A stretch of 64,000 nt of DNA from a bacterium A37T11 (GCA_900109895.1 FOBR01000003.1:233690-297689), one strand, 5' to 3'; positions 1 to 9,735 are shown, counted from the stretch's first letter. Translations and numbers: made by a program. The notes: generated by a model from the letters alone, not told the origin.

Positions 1-1
1 A

Positions 2-118
2 ATCGCTGAGCCGGGAAAAATAACTGCACTACTCACCAAGCATCCACGTAATAAGATCGTCCGGACTATACCAGGTGAAGAATGGGGCGGTGGGATGAAT
101 AAGTATGTCTTGGTTTAG
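2..118 (+). CDS. C-terminal end of an HTH regulator (cut by window edge)
   Basis: Only the last 38 codons are inside the window; the gene begins to the left. The readable tail contains LLTKHPRNK and EEWGG and ends NKYVLV. It matches, with substitutions, the last part of the 179-residue XRE-type HTH protein at 61545-62084, whose tail has LLTKHPRNK, EEWGG and NKYVLI. This is therefore probably the C-terminal domain of a paralogous regulator. As at the right end of the window, it is followed by a hairpin and then by a convergent Rpn-type gene. The function of this C-terminal domain is not known to me. Confidence 0.7.
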   Translation: MAEPGKITALLTKHPRNKIVRTIPGEEWGGGMNKYVLV

Positions 119-154
119 TTTTTAAGATTAAGTCGTGCTCATACCAAAAACAAA

Positions 155-181
155 AACCACCCGATGAATCAACGGATGGTT
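155..181. terminator. Hairpin between convergent genes
   Basis: Arms AACCACCCG (155-163) and CGGATGGTT (173-181) pair with one mismatch around a short loop. The hairpin lies between the HTH tail on the plus strand and the Rpn remnant on the minus strand, so it can serve as a two-way terminator. A closely related hairpin with a perfect 10-bp stem sits in the equivalent place at 62215-62245. Confidence 0.5.
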
Positions 182-208
182 ATGTATTATGTATAAGGTA
201 TACCGGCC

Positions 209-733
209 TTAATTTTTTGCTTTCTTTGCTAAAGAAGCTCTGATTTTACGAACGAATTCAACGGAGACAGTGGCTACATCTGCAGCTTGATCGTCTGATA
301 GACCAAGTTTCTGAATAAGATTTGTAACAAACTCTTTTTTTTCTTCATTTCGGGTTTTTGCTTCTGTTTTTTCCCGTTCCAACATTCTTACGGTTTCTAT
401 TACGCCCATAACTTTTTTCCTTCCTAATAGCTGATCCATTGTTGAGTCAAATTTACTGTTTAATTCTGAATTATCAATATACATCAATGTTTTTATTATG
501 TAAAGTAGTGTGTCTATTCGTTCCGGGTCGATTTTTCGGCTTTCTATTAGCGCTTCACTGGCTTTTTTGTTAATCCAGGCGCTTTGCAAGGTGGCCATAA
601 TAGTGGCAAATGGGTTATCCATGGCCAGCAGCTGCTCAATACTATGGTCAAATACATGATATGTTTTATACCGATAGGAAATGCTGGTTATAAGTAAATC
701 TTTTTGGTATATGGAAGCACGGCTTTGGTCTTT
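209..733 (-). pseudogene. Rpn/YadD-type nuclease-transposase, N-terminally truncated
   Basis: The frame stays open from about 733 down to 209, well upstream of the first ATG at 622. Reading it gives the middle and C-terminal parts of the Rpn (PD-(D/E)XK, RpnC/YadD-like) family: a segment with YHVFDHSIEQLLAMDNPFA, then a helical region, then a C-terminal part with LGLSDDQAADVATVS. The N-terminal nuclease domain, which would carry the catalytic PD-(D/E)XK residues, is absent. The open frame runs into the REP-like hairpin at 734-807, so the break point is there. The family is associated with recombination-promoting nucleases. A related but differently damaged copy lies at 62269-62708. I infer a non-functional remnant; translation of the C-terminal part from the ATG at 622 cannot be excluded. 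Confidence 0.65.
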
Positions 734-807
734 TCTGTCCGGGCTGGGGAGTGGCGATTAGGGTCTGGAGCGAAGTGAAGACCCGGGCCACGACCAGCCC
801 GGACAGA
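734..807. repeat. REP-like nested inverted repeat
   Basis: The outer arms TCTGTCCGGGCTGG (734-747) and CCAGCCCGGACAGA (794-807) are perfectly complementary over 14 bp. Inside them GTGGC (751-755) pairs with GCCAC (787-791), and GGGTCT (761-766) pairs with AGACCC (778-783). The whole 74-bp stretch can fold into one long interrupted hairpin, as expected of a REP/MITE-like element or a structured RNA. It is GC-rich compared with the AT-rich flanks and marks the point where the Rpn remnant is cut off. No second copy was noticed in the window. Confidence 0.7.
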
Positions 808-819
808 ATAAAGAGCCTT

Positions 820-1674
820 TTATGCCGGAGTACCAGGTTTCATTTTATAGGCTTCCTTTACGAGTTCATCAGGCTTTCCGACCACTGGTTCGTTCTGTTG
901 CAATGTCCACAACGCATCCATTTGTTTCTTGGATTCCTGCTCTGACTGTAAGGGTACTACATTTCGGTAAAAAGTATTGGCACCAATGGCTACTTCAACA
1001 ATCCTTTCCACCACTACAGCAGGATCAAATTGTGCATGAGGAAACGCTATTTTGTTATAATCAAATACATTTTGATCAGTAGGTTTCTCCCAATCTTTCC
1101 ACGTCTCAAACATGCGATCATTAAAACCAGTGAGGAAAGGCCCTGGATTTACTACTGCGACCTGAATGCCAAATTCTTTCACTTCTTTATTTAAAGCCAT
1201 TGCAAAGGCTTCAATAGCATGTTTAGAAGCCGAATAGGCTCCGGTAAAGGGATCGGTCGTCAAGCCTGCAACGGAGGATATAAATACCACTTTCCCTTTT
1301 TTATTTTTAATCATTTTCTTGACAAAGCCTTGTGTAAGGCCTATAGGGCCTATGACGTTTACCTCAAACTGCTTTCGGATATGGTCAGCAGGGATATCCA
1401 CAACAGCCCCACCTTCAGAAATTCCGGCATTGTTGATCAGTACATCAATATCCCAATCCCACGCTTTTACATGGTCAGCAGGCTTAGATACATCCAATTT
1501 TTCAATACGTAATTTGAGGCCTTTGCTCTCCGCCAGTTTTCCAAGCGAACTAACCTGTGACGGAATTTCCACCGCAGCAATGACGTCATGACCTTCCTTC
1601 ACCAATGCTAACGCAACATCACATCCAAACCCGGTGCCTGCACCAGTGATCAGAATTTTCAACCGTTTACTCAT
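820..1674 (-). CDS. SDR family NAD(P)-dependent oxidoreductase
   Basis: Classical short-chain dehydrogenase of 284 residues, a normal length for the family plus a short C-terminal extension. The Rossmann glycine motif TGAGTGFG is at residues 10-17, NNAG at 81-84, the catalytic serine at 134 in SSVAG, and the YSASK motif supplies Tyr147 and Lys151. The catalytic set is complete. There is no signal peptide, so it is cytoplasmic. The substrate is unknown. It is a single gene, divergent from the fucosidase gene with only 66 bp between them, so their promoters share that gap. Confidence 0.92.
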   Translation of the reverse strand: MSKRLKILITGAGTGFGCDVALALVKEGHDVIAAVEIPSQVSSLGKLAESKGLKLRIEKLDVSKPADHVKAWDWDIDVLINNAGISEGGAVVDIPADHIRKQFEVNVIGPIGLTQGFVKKMIKNKKGKVVFISSVAGLTTDPFTGAYSASKHAIEAFAMALNKEVKEFGIQVAVVNPGPFLTGFNDRMFETWKDWEKPTDQNVFDYNKIAFPHAQFDPAVVVERIVEVAIGANTFYRNVVPLQSEQESKKQMDALWTLQQNEPVVGKPDELVKEAYKMKPGTPA

Positions 1675-1740
1675 TCACATTTTTTGTTTATACTTGTTCA
1701 ACTTTGATGATTTAAACAGCATGAGCCAAAAAAAGTTTCT

Positions 1741-3870
1741 ATGTGCATGAAAAAAGCGGGTTATATATGGATGTTGATGCTCTGGAGTGTCGCTGCCTTT
1801 GCGCAACCAGGAACAGCGCAGCTCAAAAGATGGCAGGACGAACGTTTCAACATGTTCATACATTGGGGAGGCATTTACTCGGTATTGGGAAGTGTATGGG
1901 ATGGCAAGCCCGTGACAAGGGGATTGGGAGAACAGATCCAGGCACATGCCGGGATCTATAGTGACAGCTATGCCAATGTAGCCCATCAGTTCAATCCGGT
2001 AAAGTGGAATGCAGACTCTGTAGTAATGCTGGCAAAGCATGCAGGCATGCGGGCTATCGTGTTTACATCAAAGCACCACGATGGTTTTTGTATGTGGGAC
2101 ACCAAGACCACCGACTTTAATGTAGTAAAGGCTACACCTTATAAGAAGGATGTGGTGAAAGAGCTTTCAGAAGCCTGCAGGCGGCACGGCATTAAGTTTG
2201 GGCTTTATTTTTCAAATATCGATTGGCATTTGCCGGAGGGCTCACCGATCTCCAGCCATAACTCTGACTCTATTCCGCCGCGCCATCATCAATACAATTT
2301 GGCGCAGGTGCGTGAACTGCTCAGTAACTATGGCGAAATATCTGAACTTTGGTTTGACATGGGCTCTAATACCCTTGAGCAGAGCAGGGAGATGCGGGCA
2401 TTGGTGCATGAGTTGCAGCCTGATTGTATGGTCGGTAGCCGCCTGGGAAATGATATGGGCGATTTTACGGTCACTTCAGATAATCATCAGCCAGATTATG
2501 AAATAGGGGTTCCCTGGCAGTCGCCAGCTTCTTTTTTTGATGAGACCTGGGGTTACCGTTCCTGGCAGAAGCGCGTGCCAGCGGATGAAAAATACAGGGA
2601 GAAGCTCACGAGCCTGATCCATGTAGCAGGCAGGGGCGGCAAATATTTACTCAACATCGGCCCAAAAGGGGATGGAGAAGTGGTGCCGTATGAGAAAGAT
2701 ATCTTATTGCGCATGGGAAAGTGGCTGGAGGTGAACCGGGAGGCTATTTACGGTACGGCACCAGATCCATTTCGGGAGACCTTTGCATGGGGTACGGTGA
2801 CCAGCACACCCAATAAAATCTATTTAATACTACTGCAACAGCCAGAAAATAATGTGATACGGTTGCCCCGGATTCAAGGGCAGGCTATAGCGGCTGCTGT
2901 GCTGGGTGAGCCAGGAGCAAAGCCTAAAGTAGAAAAAGGGAAGGAGCAATGGACGGTTAGGTTGCCTAAAGGTTTTTCTGCGGCAGAAGAGTTTAAAGTA
3001 GTCGCACTTACTTTTGCCAAGGGATATACCATCACACCTGCGCACCTGATCCAAGTGGCCGATCAGCCCTTAAGGCTCAATCATAAAAACTCATTTAAGG
3101 CTTTCAGTAATTCGGGGATCGATTATAATAGTCGTTTTAACAGTACGATAAAAGAAACTTGGAATTTAGTGGCCGAAAAGCGTAAAGTGCTCAAACCGGT
3201 ATTGTGGTATTCCGACCAGGAAGCAGGCCGCCAATTATCCTTGGTAGTGGCCGGAAAAGAAACAGTGATAGATTTGAAGGATGGCAAAGAGGAACCTATT
3301 GGGCAGAAGGATGCCAATATCCAATGGGGTAGTCTGTATGTGGCAGGTCCTTTTGAAGAGGGAATAGAAGAAGTAGGTGGCTATAAAGGTTTGGTGGATG
3401 TGACCAAGCTTTGGAGAGGTAAGCCTTGGACGGAAAACCAACATAAAAGTAAGATTGTCCTTGAAGCTGACCGTAGGAATTGTTATTATTTTGAACAGCA
3501 AGTAACGGCCGATAAAGAGACGGATGTGCTGGTGAAAGTTACCTCTGGAGATGGGATCGCCCTTGCCCTAAACGGCGACAATATCTTGCTGCATAACAAT
3601 GAAAAACGTGGAGGTGAAAAGTCTGATATTGTGCTTTTGCATTTAGCCAAAGGCATCAACCAGCTCATCATCAAATCAAATAATATGTTCCAGCAGCAGG
3701 TGATATTTCAACTGGATAAGGATATACCTCAGCGGTTGTACCAAAAGGAACTGTCTTCATGGGATGTACACAAAGGGGGGATTTATGAAATAAGCTGGTC
3801 TCTGTACCATCCAACAACGATACACGAAACGATGAATATGCCCAATATCTCTTTGCACGTACCATTATGA
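1741..3870 (+). CDS. GH29 alpha-L-fucosidase, exported
   Basis: Protein of 709 residues with an N-terminal signal peptide (MLMLWSVAAFAQ; start either Met1 or Met3, the latter giving a cleaner MKK n-region). The GH29 fold is shown by WQDERFNMFIHWG near residues 31-43, KHHDGF at 111-116 and LWFDMG, whose Asp206 sits where the GH29 nucleophile is expected. The catalytic domain is followed by a long C-terminal beta-rich extension of about 300 residues that is not needed for GH29 activity and may bind carbohydrate. The likely role is periplasmic or surface release of L-fucose from glycans. No SusC/D pair is adjacent, so it stands alone rather than inside the utilisation locus 7 kb downstream. Confidence 0.88.
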   Translation: MCMKKAGYIWMLMLWSVAAFAQPGTAQLKRWQDERFNMFIHWGGIYSVLGSVWDGKPVTRGLGEQIQAHAGIYSDSYANVAHQFNPVKWNADSVVMLAKHAGMRAIVFTSKHHDGFCMWDTKTTDFNVVKATPYKKDVVKELSEACRRHGIKFGLYFSNIDWHLPEGSPISSHNSDSIPPRHHQYNLAQVRELLSNYGEISELWFDMGSNTLEQSREMRALVHELQPDCMVGSRLGNDMGDFTVTSDNHQPDYEIGVPWQSPASFFDETWGYRSWQKRVPADEKYREKLTSLIHVAGRGGKYLLNIGPKGDGEVVPYEKDILLRMGKWLEVNREAIYGTAPDPFRETFAWGTVTSTPNKIYLILLQQPENNVIRLPRIQGQAIAAAVLGEPGAKPKVEKGKEQWTVRLPKGFSAAEEFKVVALTFAKGYTITPAHLIQVADQPLRLNHKNSFKAFSNSGIDYNSRFNSTIKETWNLVAEKRKVLKPVLWYSDQEAGRQLSLVVAGKETVIDLKDGKEEPIGQKDANIQWGSLYVAGPFEEGIEEVGGYKGLVDVTKLWRGKPWTENQHKSKIVLEADRRNCYYFEQQVTADKETDVLVKVTSGDGIALALNGDNILLHNNEKRGGEKSDIVLLHLAKGINQLIIKSNNMFQQQVIFQLDKDIPQRLYQKELSSWDVHKGGIYEISWSLYHPTTIHETMNMPNISLHVPL

Positions 3871-3926
3871 TAATGTAAGAATAGCATAGGCTTAAGGATT
3901 TTCTGCCTACAGGTTGGCGAGATCAC

Positions 3927-4694
3927 TCAGGCCTGTACGATTTTGAAAGTATTTTGAACAAGCTGTACCCGGCCTATAGCAATATTAGTAGAATGATAGA
4001 ACAGCACTACCCAGTCTTCAGCAGCAGCCAGCTCACCATACTGTTGCCGTAGTTCCATACTTTTACGCCCATCATAATCATACTTAGCAGCAAACTTATG
4101 CTGTAACTCCTCGGGCTCAGGAAGCACATCAGCCCCGAAAAAATAATGATCCCCGTCAGCATTGACATGAAAAGCCTGGTGATAGGGCGTATGGCCTCCC
4201 GTCAGCTCGTAGGTAACCTCATCATTCAGCCGGCCGCTGCCCTCCACGAAATGCAAGTTGCCACTGCGCTGCAAAACATCCATTACGTCGGTTTTGTATG
4301 ACCCGCTACCCGAATAACCATATTCCCACTCACCACGTTGCACAACATATTCAGCATCCGGGAAAGCAAGGTTGAGGCGTCCGTTTTTTTTGGTCACCAT
4401 ACCACCCACGTGGTCCTGGTGCAAGTGCGATAACAGCACCAAGCTTACCTGGGAAGGCTCATAACCCGATTTACGGATATTTTGATGAAGCACCAGTTCC
4501 TCGTCGGCATCAGCATAACCCAGGCCACTATCTAATAAGATGAGGTCACGAGCAGTCTGAATTAGGAAAGGATGGACGTGGATAAACATGGAACCCTTAC
4601 GATCCGCTTTCTTATCAGTCTTTTCATTAAAAGGAACAAATTTTTTAGAACTGTCAACGGAATAGGAACCTTCATCTAAGGAATATGCTGTCAT
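3927..4694 (-). CDS. MBL-fold metallo-hydrolase
   Basis: 255 residues with the metallo-beta-lactamase zinc signature SHLHQDHVGG (HxHxDH), a preceding LILLDSGLG segment, a TGGHTPYHQ motif giving the next metal-binding histidine, and FFGADVLPE giving the bridging aspartate. These fit the lactonase/glyoxalase II-like branch of the fold. There is no signal peptide, so it is cytoplasmic. The substrate cannot be told; quorum-lactone hydrolysis is one option for this branch but nothing here proves it. It is divergent from recJ and convergent with the fucosidase gene. Confidence 0.85.
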   Translation of the reverse strand: MTAYSLDEGSYSVDSSKKFVPFNEKTDKKADRKGSMFIHVHPFLIQTARDLILLDSGLGYADADEELVLHQNIRKSGYEPSQVSLVLLSHLHQDHVGGMVTKKNGRLNLAFPDAEYVVQRGEWEYGYSGSGSYKTDVMDVLQRSGNLHFVEGSGRLNDEVTYELTGGHTPYHQAFHVNADGDHYFFGADVLPEPEELQHKFAAKYDYDGRKSMELRQQYGELAAAEDWVVLFYHSTNIAIGRVQLVQNTFKIVQA

Positions 4695-4726
4695 TGTTTT
4701 TTATGTATATTTACGGCCGTAACATA

Positions 4727-4758
4727 CAAAATTAGCTAAACTTGCAGGGATATGCAAA
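4727..4758 (-). promoter_or_regulatory. Bacteroidota-type promoter for the MBL hydrolase
   Basis: Read on the minus strand, TTTG (4758-4755) is followed after 20 bp by TAATTTTG (4734-4727). This fits the Bacteroidota housekeeping promoter, TTTG at -33 and TAnnTTTG at -7, including the spacing. Transcription would begin about 25 nt before the MBL start codon. The -33 element lies inside the first codons of recJ on the other strand. Confidence 0.5.
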
Positions 4759-6473
4759 TGCAAAAACGATGGATACAACAGCCGGAAGCAGACGTAGGCA
4801 AGGTTACAGCGCTTAGCGAAGCGTTGGGCGTGAATGCCATAATAGCACGCTTGCTGGTAAACCGGGGTATCGAAAGTTTTGATGACGCACACCGGTTTTT
4901 CAGGCCACAACTGGCGGCATTGCACGACCCATTTGAGATGAAAGATATGCAAGCCGCCGTTAACCGTATAGGGGAAGCTATTGCCGCAAAAGAAAAAATA
5001 CTGATCTACGGCGATTACGATGTAGATGGTACAACGGCCGTAGCGGTGGTTTATGGCTTTTTGTCCAGATACTGTAATGGCATAGGATATTACATTCCCG
5101 ACCGGTATAAAGAAGGTTATGGTATATCCATAAGTGGCATTGACTATGCCAGCAGCAAGGGATATAGCCTAATTATTGCGCTGGATTGCGGCATTAAGTC
5201 GGTACGGGAGGTAGCCTATGCCAAAGAGCTGGGTATAGATTTTATTATCGGCGACCACCACTTGCCAGAAAGCGAATGGCCGGCAGCCTGTGCAGTACTG
5301 GACCCCAAAAGGCCCGATTGCTCCTACCCGTTTAAAGAACTATCCGGATGTGGCATTGGCTTTAAACTCATCCAGGCGTTTGCCAAAGAGCATCGGATGG
5401 ATGAATTATCCGTCATGGCCTATTTAGACTTGGTAGCAGTCAGTATTGCGGCTGACATGGTGCCCTTAACCGGTGAAAACCGGATATTGGCACATTATGG
5501 CATGAAAAAATTGAATAGCGAACCATGTGCGGGCTTGCGGGCGCTAATGAAGCAGTGTAGTGAAAAAAGCTTTTTTACGTTGGCAGATGTGGTATTCCAG
5601 ATAGCTCCACGCATTAATGCTGCCGGACGGATTAAGCATGGCGAAGAGGCGGTGCAGCTTTTGACCACAGCCAACCAGCTAAACGCGGAACAGTTTGGCG
5701 CGCCCCTGAATGACCATAATTTGCGCCGAAAGGAGGTGGACACTCAAATTACAGCCGAGGCATTGGCCATTATTGCAGCAGATAGCAGTAGGCAAAAAAA
5801 CACCACCACGGTGGTTTTTAAGCAAGATTGGCACAAAGGCGTGATCGGCATTGTGGCATCCCGGCTTACGGAAAGTTATTACCGGCCCACGGTAGTGCTG
5901 ACAGCTGCAAATGGGGCCGTGACGGGATCTGCACGATCGGTAGAAGGATTTGATCTTTACGATGCATTGCACGCCTGCGGAAGCTTGTTGGAGCAGTTCG
6001 GGGGGCACCGTTATGCAGCCGGGCTAACCATGAAACCCGAAAATGTGGAGGCTTTTAGCCAGCTATTTGAAGAAGTGGTTGCCAGCAGGATCCATCCAGA
6101 TCAGCTGGTGAAAGGTTTAACGATCCATGACTGTGTTCCCCTGAAGGCGATCGATGCCCGATTTCTACGCATTTTGAAGCAATTTGAACCCTTTGGTACT
6201 GATAACCCACAACCATTATTTATGAGCTGCGGGGTATATGCTGTAGGCCATGCTACGCTGATAAATCAAAAGCATCTTAAAATGGTGCTTAGGCAGGAGG
6301 GATCGCCTCCTTTTGAGGCGATCGGTTTTCAAATGAGCGAATACGACGCATTGGTGAACAGCGGTGCGGCCATTGATATTTGTTATACAGTGGAAGAAAA
6401 TAATTGGCGGAATAAAACAAACATTCAATTAAATTTGAAAGGGATTCGGCTAGCCGGATCCATAAAAAATTAG
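4752..6473 (+). CDS. recJ: Single-stranded-DNA-specific exonuclease RecJ
   Basis: 573 residues, the usual RecJ length. The DHH phosphoesterase motifs are present: IYGDYDVDG (Asp88, Asp90, Asp92), ALDCG near 144-148, and GDHH with DHH at 168-170. A DHHA1 domain follows with FGGHRYAAG, then the C-terminal OB-like region. RecJ is a 5'-to-3' single-strand DNA exonuclease in recombination and repair and acts in the cytoplasm. It begins an operon with lptB (1-bp gap) and the GH3 gene. A second in-frame ATG two codons later is an equally possible start. Confidence 0.96.
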   Translation: MQMQKRWIQQPEADVGKVTALSEALGVNAIIARLLVNRGIESFDDAHRFFRPQLAALHDPFEMKDMQAAVNRIGEAIAAKEKILIYGDYDVDGTTAVAVVYGFLSRYCNGIGYYIPDRYKEGYGISISGIDYASSKGYSLIIALDCGIKSVREVAYAKELGIDFIIGDHHLPESEWPAACAVLDPKRPDCSYPFKELSGCGIGFKLIQAFAKEHRMDELSVMAYLDLVAVSIAADMVPLTGENRILAHYGMKKLNSEPCAGLRALMKQCSEKSFFTLADVVFQIAPRINAAGRIKHGEEAVQLLTTANQLNAEQFGAPLNDHNLRRKEVDTQITAEALAIIAADSSRQKNTTTVVFKQDWHKGVIGIVASRLTESYYRPTVVLTAANGAVTGSARSVEGFDLYDALHACGSLLEQFGGHRYAAGLTMKPENVEAFSQLFEEVVASRIHPDQLVKGLTIHDCVPLKAIDARFLRILKQFEPFGTDNPQPLFMSCGVYAVGHATLINQKHLKMVLRQEGSPPFEAIGFQMSEYDALVNSGAAIDICYTVEENNWRNKTNIQLNLKGIRLAGSIKN

Positions 6474-6474
6474 T

Positions 6475-7209
6475 ATGATTTTAAGAGCGGAACACCTTAT
6501 TAAGAAATATAAACAACGTACAGTGGTAAACGATGTTTCCTTTGAGGTTTCACAGGGTGAAATTGTGGGGTTGCTTGGACCTAACGGTGCTGGTAAAACT
6601 ACTTCTTTTTATATGATTGTGGGCCTGATTAAGCCCAATGAAGGCCATGTATACCTGGATGAGGTAGAGATAACCACTGACCCGATGTACCGCAGGGCGC
6701 AAAAGGGGATAGGATATTTGGCCCAGGAAGCTTCCGTATTCCGTAAGCTTTCGGTAGAAGACAACATTATGGCCGTATTGGAGATCCATTATAAAAATAG
6801 GGAAGAGCGCAAAGAGAAACTGGAAGAACTGATCAATGAATTTAGCTTGGGCCGTGTGCAAAAAAATAGGGGCGACCTCCTTTCCGGAGGAGAACGCCGA
6901 CGTACTGAAATTGCCCGGGCACTGGCAGCAAAACCCCATTTTATTCTATTGGATGAACCCTTTGCCGGTGTGGACCCCATTGCCGTGGAAGAAATTCAAA
7001 GCATTGTATCTAAATTAAAGAAACGGAATATTGGGGTGCTGATCACCGATCACAATGTGCAGGAAACCCTTTCAATTACAGACCGGGCCTACCTACTGAC
7101 GGAAGGAAAGATTTTTCTGACGGGTACGCCCGAGGAAATAGCCGTTAATGAGCGGGCACGTAAATTTTACCTGGGACAAAATTTTGAGCTTAGACGAAAG
7201 AAGCTTTAA
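6475..7209 (+). CDS. lptB: LPS export ABC transporter ATP-binding protein
   Basis: 244-residue ABC ATPase with Walker A GPNGAGKT at 35-42, signature LSGGE at 136-140, Walker B ILLDEP with Asp160-Glu161, and the H-loop histidine at 193 in TDHNV. The length, the RAEHLIKKY opening and the ERRRTEIAR stretch after the signature are typical of LptB. It powers the LptFG complex that extracts lipopolysaccharide from the inner membrane. It follows recJ after one base, so the two are translationally close. The LptF/G/C partners are not in this window. Confidence 0.94.
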   Translation: MILRAEHLIKKYKQRTVVNDVSFEVSQGEIVGLLGPNGAGKTTSFYMIVGLIKPNEGHVYLDEVEITTDPMYRRAQKGIGYLAQEASVFRKLSVEDNIMAVLEIHYKNREERKEKLEELINEFSLGRVQKNRGDLLSGGERRRTEIARALAAKPHFILLDEPFAGVDPIAVEEIQSIVSKLKKRNIGVLITDHNVQETLSITDRAYLLTEGKIFLTGTPEEIAVNERARKFYLGQNFELRRKKL

Positions 7210-7238
7210 TAAACTTACTAACCAATTATTAGAAATAC

Positions 7239-8747
7239 ATGGCCATCGTTAACTCCATCTTTACCTGGATTATGAAAAAGCGCATCCACCAGATAGAGCT
7301 TTTTATGAAATATCCGCACGAAGTGCAGGAAGAATGGTTTAATAGCCTTATTATGGCTGCCCAGGGCACAGAATGGGGAAGAATGTATGATTATGAATCG
7401 GTACTTACGCCAGCGATTTATAAGGAACGGGTGCCCATCCAAAATTATAATACCTTGAAACCCTACATTGACCGCATGGTGCTGGGTGAGCAAAATGTGC
7501 TTTGGCCATCAGACATTAAATGGTTTGCCAAGTCGTCGGGCACGACGGCCAATCGCAGCAAGTTTATCCCGGTTAGTGAAGAGGCTTTGGAAGATTGCCA
7601 TTTTCAGGGAGGAAAAGACCTTTTGACGATCTACTGCCATAACCGGCCGGATGCAAAGATCTTTACGGGCAAAGGGTTGGTATTGGGTGGCAGCAGCCAG
7701 ATTAGCCAACTGAATGCCGAGTCAATGTATGGCGACCTGTCGGCCATACTGATCCGCAACCTGCCTTTCTGGGCAGAAATGTACCGCACACCGGACATTG
7801 CGGTTACGCTGAATCCGAATTTTGAAGAAAAAATAGAGGATATTGCACGCATTACCATTAATGAAAATGTAACCAACCTTTCGGGCGTGCCTACCTGGAA
7901 TGTGGTTTTGGCTAAACGCATCCTGGAGATGACAGGTAAAGATAACTTGCTGGAAGTTTGGCCAAACCTTGAATTTTACTTTCATGGCGGGGTAAGCTTT
8001 AAGCCCTATAAAGAACAGTTTAAAAAACTGATCCCGTCAGAGGCGATGTACTACCTGGAAAATTACAATGCTTCAGAGGGTTTCTTTGCCATGCAGGATC
8101 AATCAGATTCTGACGACTTGCTGCTCATGCTCGATTACGGTATTTTCTATGAATTTTTACCCATGGATCATTTTGGAGAGGAAAACCCGCAAACAGTGGG
8201 CCTGGACGAAGTGGAGCTGGGCAAGAATTACGCCATCATTATTTCTACCAATGCGGGTTTATGGCGCTATCTTATAGGTGATACGGTTAAATTTACGAAC
8301 TTATCCCCTTACCGTATCTTAATAACAGGTCGCACCAAACATTACATCAACACGTTTGGAGAGGAACTGATTGTGGACAATGCTGATGATGGCCTGAAGG
8401 CAGCTTGTGCCTCAACAGGCGCTATTATTAGCGATTATACGGCAGGCCCGATTTATTTTAGCGATCAGGATGCAGGGGCCCATGAATGGATCATTGAATT
8501 TGAACAGCAACCGAACAACTTTGAGCACTTTTGTGAGGTTTTTGACCAAACGCTCCGGGAGGTAAATTCCGATTATGATGCAAAACGCTTTAACGACTTG
8601 GCGTTAAAGAAACCACTGATACATAATGCGCCTGCTGGCACTTTTTACAAGTGGCTTAAAAAACAGAATAAGCTGGGCGGGCAGCACAAAGTGCCACGAC
8701 TTTCAAATGATCGGAATTACCTGGAAGAAATATTGAGCCTGCTTTAA
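7239..8747 (+). CDS. GH3 auxin-responsive-promoter family protein (acyl-adenylating fold)
   Basis: 502 residues. The family is recognised from the N-terminal helix region (GTEWGRMYDY), the phosphate-binding loop KSSGTTANRSKFIPVS near residues 98-113, the YNASEG motif, and the LIGDTVKF and ITGRTKHYINTFGEEL motifs. In plants GH3 enzymes join amino acids to acyl acids through an adenylate; the bacterial homologues have no established substrate. It is the third gene after recJ and lptB, with a 29-bp gap, and probably co-transcribed. Only 4 bp separate its end from the convergent regulator gene. Confidence 0.9.
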   Translation: MAIVNSIFTWIMKKRIHQIELFMKYPHEVQEEWFNSLIMAAQGTEWGRMYDYESVLTPAIYKERVPIQNYNTLKPYIDRMVLGEQNVLWPSDIKWFAKSSGTTANRSKFIPVSEEALEDCHFQGGKDLLTIYCHNRPDAKIFTGKGLVLGGSSQISQLNAESMYGDLSAILIRNLPFWAEMYRTPDIAVTLNPNFEEKIEDIARITINENVTNLSGVPTWNVVLAKRILEMTGKDNLLEVWPNLEFYFHGGVSFKPYKEQFKKLIPSEAMYYLENYNASEGFFAMQDQSDSDDLLLMLDYGIFYEFLPMDHFGEENPQTVGLDEVELGKNYAIIISTNAGLWRYLIGDTVKFTNLSPYRILITGRTKHYINTFGEELIVDNADDGLKAACASTGAIISDYTAGPIYFSDQDAGAHEWIIEFEQQPNNFEHFCEVFDQTLREVNSDYDAKRFNDLALKKPLIHNAPAGTFYKWLKKQNKLGGQHKVPRLSNDRNYLEEILSLL

Positions 8748-8751
8748 CGCG

Positions 8752-9381
8752 TTACAATATTTTTGTAGAGATCATTCCTTTTACCAGAAATAGGCGAATA
8801 ATTGCCGTTATCGGTATAACAGCCTCATCGTAGTCCTGCAGGTTTTTCGGGATGAGTCGCAAGCTTTTCGGATCATTTTCAACCGTGCGGATGGTTTTGA
8901 TGGTGCTATAGTTCTTGGTAACCACAAAATAAGTTTCCCCAGGCAGAATAAGCTCCTTTGATATTTCTTTAAGGGTGACGATGGAGCCGGCCGGAATTTC
9001 GGGTTGCATAGAGTTGCCTACACATATAATGGCAAATTCGGCATCCATAATGAGGGGTACTTCAATAAAGTAAGAAGGCTCTGGCAGTTTTCCATCTGTT
9101 TCATTTAAATCTGAAAAGCCGGATTCATAGTAAGGTATCTTTTTGCCTGAAGGTTTATCCTGGTCAGTAAGCATGTGGCCGTCGCCAGTTAAAAGCCAAG
9201 ATCTGCTAATGGTGGTATATTTTTTTGTAATTTTTGCTGCCAGCGACTGGCTGATCGCATTATTGCCTTTTTTAATCTGGTAAAGGTTTTCAGCACGTTT
9301 AAGGCCAATGGATAACGCAAAGGCGTTAGTTGATAGTCCACTCCAATGTATTACTTGTTCTAATCGTTTCCAGTTTGTCAT
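8752..9381 (-). CDS. HTH regulator with S24 (LexA/CI-like) peptidase domain
   Basis: From the ATG at 9381 the protein has 209 residues. Residues 1-60 form an XRE/CI-type helix-turn-helix (SGLSTNAFALSIGL). The C-terminal half is a peptidase S24 domain: GNSMQPEIPAG supplies the nucleophile Ser124 and STIKTIR supplies Lys162. Such proteins are repressors, often inactivated by self-cleavage after DNA damage; a cleavage site is not obvious here and many Bacteroidota homologues have no known inducer. An upstream TTG start at 9483 would add 34 residues unlike the family, so I prefer the ATG. The target genes are unknown. Confidence 0.85.
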   Translation of the reverse strand: MTNWKRLEQVIHWSGLSTNAFALSIGLKRAENLYQIKKGNNAISQSLAAKITKKYTTISRSWLLTGDGHMLTDQDKPSGKKIPYYESGFSDLNETDGKLPEPSYFIEVPLIMDAEFAIICVGNSMQPEIPAGSIVTLKEISKELILPGETYFVVTKNYSTIKTIRTVENDPKSLRLIPKNLQDYDEAVIPITAIIRLFLVKGMISTKIL

Positions 9382-9680
9382 TTCTGTAATTTTACTATAT
9401 ACTTTATGGTTAATGCTGCAATCAGACCTTGTTAAATTTAAAATATATACTTTTCTGTTCGGCGCCTTATCGTTAGCTATCAAAGTTATTAACTAAGCTT
9501 ATAACTTATATTAAACAGATTTGTTTGTTTAGCCTCAAGGAATGCTTTCCTAAAGTTCAAATTTAAGAAATCCTTTACAAATTATTTCGTAAGAAATATT
9601 AATTTATTGTGAGGTATGTACAATATTTACCCATCAAATTAATTTATACAAAGATCGGGCCGAGAGGCTATAAGTTGAAC

Positions 9681-9688
9681 TAAGTTTG
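9681..9688 (+). promoter_or_regulatory. -7 box of the aldose-epimerase gene
   Basis: TAAGTTTG fits the Bacteroidota -7 consensus TAnnTTTG and lies about 48 bp before the galM-like start codon. No TTTG is seen at the -33 position. It lies in the 354-bp AT-rich gap (9382-9735) between the divergent S24 regulator and the epimerase gene. Nothing else in that gap looked like a gene; it presumably also holds the regulator's own promoter. Confidence 0.35.
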
Positions 9689-9735
9689 TAATTATGGTTT
9701 TATATCATTAACTATGCAACATTAATTTATAGACC

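Noticed and set aside
3871..3926. Terminator between the fucosidase and MBL genes
   Set aside because: Only a 5-bp TAGGC/GCCTA pairing without a U-run was found, too weak to list.
9382..9483. Longer start (TTG) for the S24 regulator
   Set aside because: The extra 34 residues are unlike the family, and the ATG at 9381 gives a standard HTH-first protein.
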